This document shows positions 59,983 through 64,000 of a stretch of 64,000 nucleotides of DNA, one piece after another. Position 1 is the first letter of the stretch, and the number at the start of each line of letters is the position of its first letter. Origin of the DNA: a virus; the IMG/VR virus record IMGVR_UViG_3300020183_000001, positions 18,634 through 82,633 of that record, one strand, 5' to 3'. The translations under genes were made by a program, and so were the position numbers. The notes under the pieces were generated by a model. That model searched no databases and had not been told where the DNA came from. It saw nothing but the letters and a program-made list of their open reading frames with translations.

Positions 59983-60906
59983 TTATTGACGAGTAACAAG
60001 CGGAATAAATACGTTCGGGAACTTATCGGTATCCTGGTGTTCACGCTCCCATGCTTCACGCCATTCCGTTAGCGAGTGTTCGTGAATCGAGTTGGGATCA
60101 TAGGTTGGTGATGGATCCAGGAGGAATTTATCTTCTGGTTCTTGAGTGGGTGGTACGACCTCACCAATCAACCAAGACGAGCCAGAAGGAATTTCAACTG
60201 TGACACCAGAGTTAATTGTTGCCAGGGTCTCCGTGAAACCGTTAAAGCCAGAGGGAAGTGTGTAGTTGACAGAGAAAATAGGTCCAATCTCAACCGTATT
60301 GGCGTTATCAATACCATCTTCTAAACACAAAATGCTTCCATCTGTGTCCTCCAGGAGAATGAATAGCTCATCAGAGGGGAACTCAACAACAACACCAACG
60401 TTGTAATTGAGAGGCTCGTTGCGCGTACTGGAAACACAAATTAAATATTTACCAGCACCCAACGGGTAGTAGCGATCATCCCCTTTGTCCAGCAGGTATT
60501 GGTTAAAGGTGTTGTAAAGGTCGGACTGCGCTCCCATCGCATGACCGACGTAGGGATGATACACATCATCCTCTGCATCGTAGAAAAAATCTCCACGTAC
60601 ACTATCAGCCTGGAAGATTGACCGACCTTCAATTGGAACCTGGTTCAGGTCATAAAAAGAAATCTGTACGTACTTAGAACGCTCACCATCTTTTGACAGG
60701 ATGATCCAGGCAGGACTAGTAATTTCAACAGAGAACCAGTGGTTGTATGTACCCCCACCAAAACCATCTGACTGAACGTTATAAACAGCTTGAAGAGTTC
60801 CCTGAAGATAACGTAGGGATGTAGTAGAAAAAGTACCAAGAAACAAAGGGTTGCTTCGTGTCCTGGAACGTTGTGCAAGACTTACTTGATTACTGTAACG
60901 AGACAT
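59983..60906 (-). CDS. beta-rich protein, 307 aa, adhesin-like
   Basis: ATG at 60904-60906 (MSRYSNQVSLAQRSRTRSNP). Beta strands dominate (TYNHWFSVEITSPAWIILSK); three copies of a calcium-domain-like phrase 'Y...VGVVVEF' can be suspected. It resembles the pre-peptidase or virion surface domains of cyanophages. Likely a structural or surface protein; no family match by eye. Confidence 0.55.
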   Translation of the reverse strand: MSRYSNQVSLAQRSRTRSNPLFLGTFSTTSLRYLQGTLQAVYNVQSDGFGGGTYNHWFSVEITSPAWIILSKDGERSKYVQISFYDLNQVPIEGRSIFQADSVRGDFFYDAEDDVYHPYVGHAMGAQSDLYNTFNQYLLDKGDDRYYPLGAGKYLICVSSTRNEPLNYNVGVVVEFPSDELFILLEDTDGSILCLEDGIDNANTVEIGPIFSVNYTLPSGFNGFTETLATINSGVTVEIPSGSSWLIGEVVPPTQEPEDKFLLDPSPTYDPNSIHEHSLTEWREAWEREHQDTDKFPNVFIPLVTRQ

Positions 60907-60929
60907 TTATTTTTATCTTTTTTTCTATT

Positions 60930-61574
60930 TTACTCTTCGGGATACTCCACAAGAGTTGGGTAAGTAATTGATTTCTTAAATTGCTGCTGTATTGGGGTAT
61001 CAAGTGCTGCACCTTGAGTCTCACGGGACGCAGCATGGGCAAGTTTTGCGTAATCAAACGTTGTAAAGAACGGAGTGATTTTGTCAGGCGGGACGTTGTT
61101 GTTCCATTTTGAGACCATGTGGAGAGGGTTGAGACAGTCAGGGTTTCCACACAAACGCTTGACCGTAAGGGAACCAACGTCTCCCCAGGCGCACTGGTAC
61201 ACCAACTTATGAGTACATACGTTCTCTGATTTCTGCTTGCTCCAGAAGGACCTGTAGGAGGGGAAGCAGAAACGTGACTTGATCTTCTGCTGGTCCCAGC
61301 ACTCGCTGAAGGAGGCGACCTGGAGACGCTTCCAGAGGGTCTCGTACTTGACTTTGTAGTCGACGTGGAAGTAGTTGATGTCGAATCCACAGACGTTGCT
61401 GATGATCTTCTGGACGCAGTGGTAGCACCAGTGATCGTTCACATCCCTGATGACGTGACCATGGGCGCAGGGTGCTCCACGGTAGTACAGATGTTTCCTG
61501 AGATCAAGAGTAGGGAGTGCGTCGATCCCTGGGACGAACCGGAAAAGGGAGTTGTAGGTGGGTGTCGTTTTCAT
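60930..61574 (-). CDS. HNH-like zinc protein, 214 aa
   Basis: ATG at 61572-61574. Residues 35-60 hold a zinc site (CAHGHVIRDVNDHWCYHCV), and residues 150-172 the segment CGNPDCLNPLHMVSKWNNN, which matches the end of HNH/His-Me-finger nucleases (C-x-NP-C-x-NP-H). The expected first His is likely in CTHKLVYQ. Probably an endonuclease. The leader is part of the inverted-repeat region to the right. Confidence 0.65.
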   Translation of the reverse strand: MKTTPTYNSLFRFVPGIDALPTLDLRKHLYYRGAPCAHGHVIRDVNDHWCYHCVQKIISNVCGFDINYFHVDYKVKYETLWKRLQVASFSECWDQQKIKSRFCFPSYRSFWSKQKSENVCTHKLVYQCAWGDVGSLTVKRLCGNPDCLNPLHMVSKWNNNVPPDKITPFFTTFDYAKLAHAASRETQGAALDTPIQQQFKKSITYPTLVEYPEE

Positions 61575-61589
61575 GAGTTGAGGTGCTGA

Positions 61590-61930
61590 GGTCGGACTTT
61601 GGCGGAAAAGTCGGACTTGACCCCCCTTTTTATCTTTATAGCACCGAAATTAAAATTTTACCCTTTTTGTACGTACTAGCAGTATGCCTGTACTACTAAT
61701 AGTACGGACCTACCACTACCAATTAAAATTCCACCCTTTTTGTACGAGACTCCCTCCAAACGCTCCTCAACCACTCTCAGTCTCACCCAGTGGTGCAACA
61801 CTTCTCACCACCGGTGGTGGCACACCAGGACACCTGTACTATCAATCCGTACAAAAAGGATAAAATTTTAATTTCGGTGTACTAAAGATAGATCGACCCC
61901 CAAAGTCCGACTTTTTGCCCAAAGTCCACC
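61590..61930. repeat. 340-bp inverted-repeat element with third internal copy
   Basis: Arms at 61590-61673 and 61848-61930 are inverted copies of about 84 bases with few differences; both hold GUCGGACUU units and the core CCGAAATTAAAATTTTA(C/T)CC followed by TTTTTGTACG. A third, shorter copy in the direct orientation lies at 61721-61746. A perfect 14-base palindrome CACCACCGGTGGTG is at 61806-61819. No gene is seen in 61575-62002. It may be a non-autonomous mobile element, an origin, or a promoter array. Confidence 0.7.
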
Positions 61931-62002
61931 CTGGAACCCCACCTAATCTCATTACCGTCTCACATTCGTCTCAACATGAGACACTCCTTACCCTTTCGTA
62001 CG

Positions 62003-62033
62003 CACAAAAAAAGACCCCGCCGAAGCAGGGTCC
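62003..62033 (-). terminator. intrinsic terminator with UUCG loop
   Basis: On the - strand GACCCUGC-UUCG-GCGGGGUC followed by seven U. It ends the glycosyltransferase transcript and separates it from the inverted-repeat region. Confidence 0.92.
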
Positions 62034-62056
62034 CACCTTCCACGCCGAGATCATCT

Positions 62057-63340
62057 TCACACAGCCACCAGCTCCCTGGGACTTCCTTTACGTTTCTTTG
62101 TTTTCTTACTCTTCTTCTCAAGTGCGACCGGTGAGACAGGACTTGGGGTGTCATCAAACGTCCCTTCCAGTACCTCCTGAAACACTTTGTGGAACTCAGC
62201 AGCGACCGTACCCCACTCAAAGCACACATCCGTAGCCCGCTGGTAGCAGAGATCCCCAACCCTCTTCAACCTTTCACGATCCTGGTACAGACCGTCCAGA
62301 AGCTCTGCCAGGTGGTCATCAGAAGGGCAGGGCATCTCTCGTGCGTAGTTCACGTCCACATCCGTGTGATCGCACCTGATCAGCTCCCCATACCCCTCAA
62401 AGATCTCCTTACAGGACGTATGGTCTGGTACCACCTGAGCCACCCTGCAAGCAGCATGCTCAAAGTTGACAAGTCCCCAACCCTCTCCTTTGCAGGTGTT
62501 GACCCCTACATCACATGCGTTATAGATCTGATTCAGAGTCTCAACTGAGACAGACGGTGGATTAGGTGTTGGTGCAGTCATGATGATCCTTCCGTTTGGA
62601 TCCAGACCCTGCTTACTCATTTCTCTGCCGAACACTTGCATCACATCCCAGCCCTGGTCCTTCATCCCCATATGCAAGTACAACTTTGCCTCTGGTTTAC
62701 CAACGGCAAACTTGGCAAAGCCTGAGATCGTAATATCAATCCTTTTCCTGAACTGATTCCTGTTCCCGTTGAACACAATGAAATCATCAGGCTGAAGATT
62801 GAGTGCTTTACGTGCCTCCTGCTTATCCGTGGGATAAAACTGACCAGACGTAAGTCCATGCGGAATTACACTGATCGGCTTCCGCACACCACCCTTAATA
62901 AATTCGTATGCACCAAATTCTGTATACGAAACAATTGCATCCCAATCGTTAGCAGTATCTGAGATCGCACCAATCCAGTTGTAACTATCCATGGGGCAGT
63001 ACCCCACAAACTTAAATTTCCCAGCCTTGTGCAGATCTTGAATACGCCTGTACTGCTCGTTAACAATCCAGATGTCGTTAATTGTAAAAACAATGTCCGG
63101 GTTTTCGCGCTCCACAATTTCCCTAATCCGATCTTCTCCAAAGGGAGCCTGCTGGAATCGATTGGTTGCTGGATAAATTAAATAGTCTTCTTGCAGTGGA
63201 TGCGGATCTCCATGCCAGTTGCATCCGAGCACCACAATCTCATACTCATCCTTCAGTTTTGCCAATACATTTTCAGTGACACGAGCAAAACCAGTAGTGG
63301 CAATGATGTCACCGATCCAAAGCAATTTGCTTTTTTTCAT
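62057..63340 (-). CDS. glycosyltransferase, GT4-like
   Basis: A 427-residue retaining glycosyltransferase of the GT-B fold. The N-terminal domain starts KKSKLLWIGDIIATTGFARV, whose Gly-rich loop is usual in GT4. The donor domain shows SVIPHGL, then FNGNRNQFRKRIDI (the phosphate-binding NR..KR part) and EGWGLVNFEHAA, the E-x7-E motif. The substrate cannot be named; phage GTs may modify DNA, virion proteins or host surface. It stands alone with its own terminator. ATG at 63338-63340. Confidence 0.85.
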   Translation of the reverse strand: MKKSKLLWIGDIIATTGFARVTENVLAKLKDEYEIVVLGCNWHGDPHPLQEDYLIYPATNRFQQAPFGEDRIREIVERENPDIVFTINDIWIVNEQYRRIQDLHKAGKFKFVGYCPMDSYNWIGAISDTANDWDAIVSYTEFGAYEFIKGGVRKPISVIPHGLTSGQFYPTDKQEARKALNLQPDDFIVFNGNRNQFRKRIDITISGFAKFAVGKPEAKLYLHMGMKDQGWDVMQVFGREMSKQGLDPNGRIIMTAPTPNPPSVSVETLNQIYNACDVGVNTCKGEGWGLVNFEHAACRVAQVVPDHTSCKEIFEGYGELIRCDHTDVDVNYAREMPCPSDDHLAELLDGLYQDRERLKRVGDLCYQRATDVCFEWGTVAAEFHKVFQEVLEGTFDDTPSPVSPVALEKKSKKTKKRKGSPRELVAV

Positions 63341-63437
63341 TAGGAAAATCGGAACTTATCCGAGTATACCTAACTATTCAAACAAATAAGCAGTGATGGA
63401 TTTTATTTAAATACACCAGATTTAAAATAAAAAAAAG
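63341..63437. promoter_or_regulatory. divergent intergenic region, 97 bases
   Basis: AT-rich gap between the leftward glycosyltransferase and the rightward gene at 63438. Both transcripts must start here or run in from outside. No precise -10 or -35 is convincing; a TATACC and an A-rich run before 63438 are present. Confidence 0.4.
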
Positions 63438-64000
63438 ATGACAAGACAAGTGCAGTTAGCCGGTAAATTTGCTGACTTAAAAGAAGAAGCCACTGAAGGC
63501 GTGCTGGGAGGTGTAATGGCAGGAGCGGGAATGCTTGGTACTGACACACCATTACCGCAGGTTGCCATTCAAACACTAAGTGCAATGGCATTGGGCACAG
63601 GAATTGGGATGTTAGGTAAGGGGCTTGGCGCAAGAATTGGTAAAGCAATTCATCCACAAGCGTTAAAAAATCAAGAAGGTGCGTTAGCTAATTTTGGTAG
63701 GCTTACAGGACAAAAAACATTACAAAGTGGCGCCGCTGAAGTGTTGCGTCAAGGTAAAGGACAGATCAAACAAGAATTAAAAAAACAAACTTCAGCTAGT
63801 TTAATGAATGAAGCTTTGCAAAACCCTATTGCTTTTGCAGGCAAATATGGAGTAGAAGCAGAAACTTTTAAAAAGTACCATGCTCAAGTGAGTCAAGCAG
63901 GCCAGGGAATGGCGGCCTTAGAAACCCTGGAAAATTTGACTCCTGAAATGCGTAGTCAGGTTGCAGCAAAAGCAAATCAAATGATGAACCAAGGTTTTAA
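63438..64000 (+). CDS. glycine-zipper virion-like protein, 3' part outside window
   Basis: ATG at 63438 opens a frame of 187 codons that reaches the right edge. It begins MTRQVQLAGKFADLKEEATE; residues 22-75 are Gly/Ala/Met-rich and hydrophobic (GVLGGVMAGAGMLGTDTPLP), then a Gln/Lys/Ala-rich helical part follows. The style is that of the membrane-active virion proteins at 22-25 kb and 33.3 kb, so virion genes probably continue beyond the window. Confidence 0.7.
   Translation, partial: MTRQVQLAGKFADLKEEATEGVLGGVMAGAGMLGTDTPLPQVAIQTLSAMALGTGIGMLGKGLGARIGKAIHPQALKNQEGALANFGRLTGQKTLQSGAAEVLRQGKGQIKQELKKQTSASLMNEALQNPIAFAGKYGVEAETFKKYHAQVSQAGQGMAALETLENLTPEMRSQVAAKANQMMNQGF

Overview
The window is part of the genome of a tailed DNA phage that almost certainly infects a cyanobacterium (Synechococcus/Cyanobium-like). 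It carries a complete virion set (large terminase, portal, scaffold-like protein, capsid protein, tail fibres) and phage replication genes. The cyanobacterial assignment rests on an NblA-like phycobilisome-degradation protein, several small families that I know mainly from cyanophages, and DnaA boxes of the cyanobacterial type TTTTCCACA. I see no photosystem genes and no T7-type RNA polymerase. Both ends are cut: a gene on the - strand runs off the left edge and one on the + strand runs off the right edge.

Layout. (1) 1-18.1 kb is a leftward (- strand) early/replication arm: SSB, family-A DNA polymerase, a GP88-like protein, ThyX, a PcfJ-domain protein, a second OB-fold protein, a zinc-ribbon/HTH regulator, an HNH endonuclease, one tRNA with anticodon UAA, and about 30 very small genes joined by 1-8 base overlaps. 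(2) 17.0-18.2 kb is a gene-poor control region with DnaA boxes, strong RNA hairpins and the divergent starts of the two arms. (3) 18.2-47.4 kb is the rightward virion arm: large glycine-zipper virion proteins, three related small proteins, a possible TerS, TerL, portal overlapping a scaffold-like gene, capsid protein, connector-like proteins, a lytic-transglycosylase-like protein, a GH24 lysozyme and NblA. (4) 47.4-51.1 kb is a leftward block with DUF3310, dCTP deaminase and a Dam-like protein. (5) 51.1-58.6 kb is rightward: two tail fibres (one with an S74 chaperone), a tyrosine integrase and a two-domain lysin. (6) 58.6-63.3 kb is leftward: a holin-like protein, structural/unknown proteins, an HNH-like protein, a 340-bp inverted-repeat element and a glycosyltransferase. 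The next rightward gene starts at 63.4 kb.

The most unusual signal is in the untranslated leaders of the left arm. At least five families of small structured RNA elements recur there, mostly 20-50 bases upstream of start codons that have no Shine-Dalgarno sequence but a CAACT-rich single-stranded leader. The best supported is an H-type pseudoknot found five times, including in front of the SSB gene, with compensatory changes in both stems. The arrangement resembles the autogenous translational operator of T4 gene 32 and suggests a post-transcriptional regulon run by RNA structure. Other points of note are a 600-base region where portal and scaffold-like genes are both open in different frames, intrinsic terminators that abut start codons, a leucine-type tRNA lacking the long variable arm, and a possible DnaA-dependent origin.
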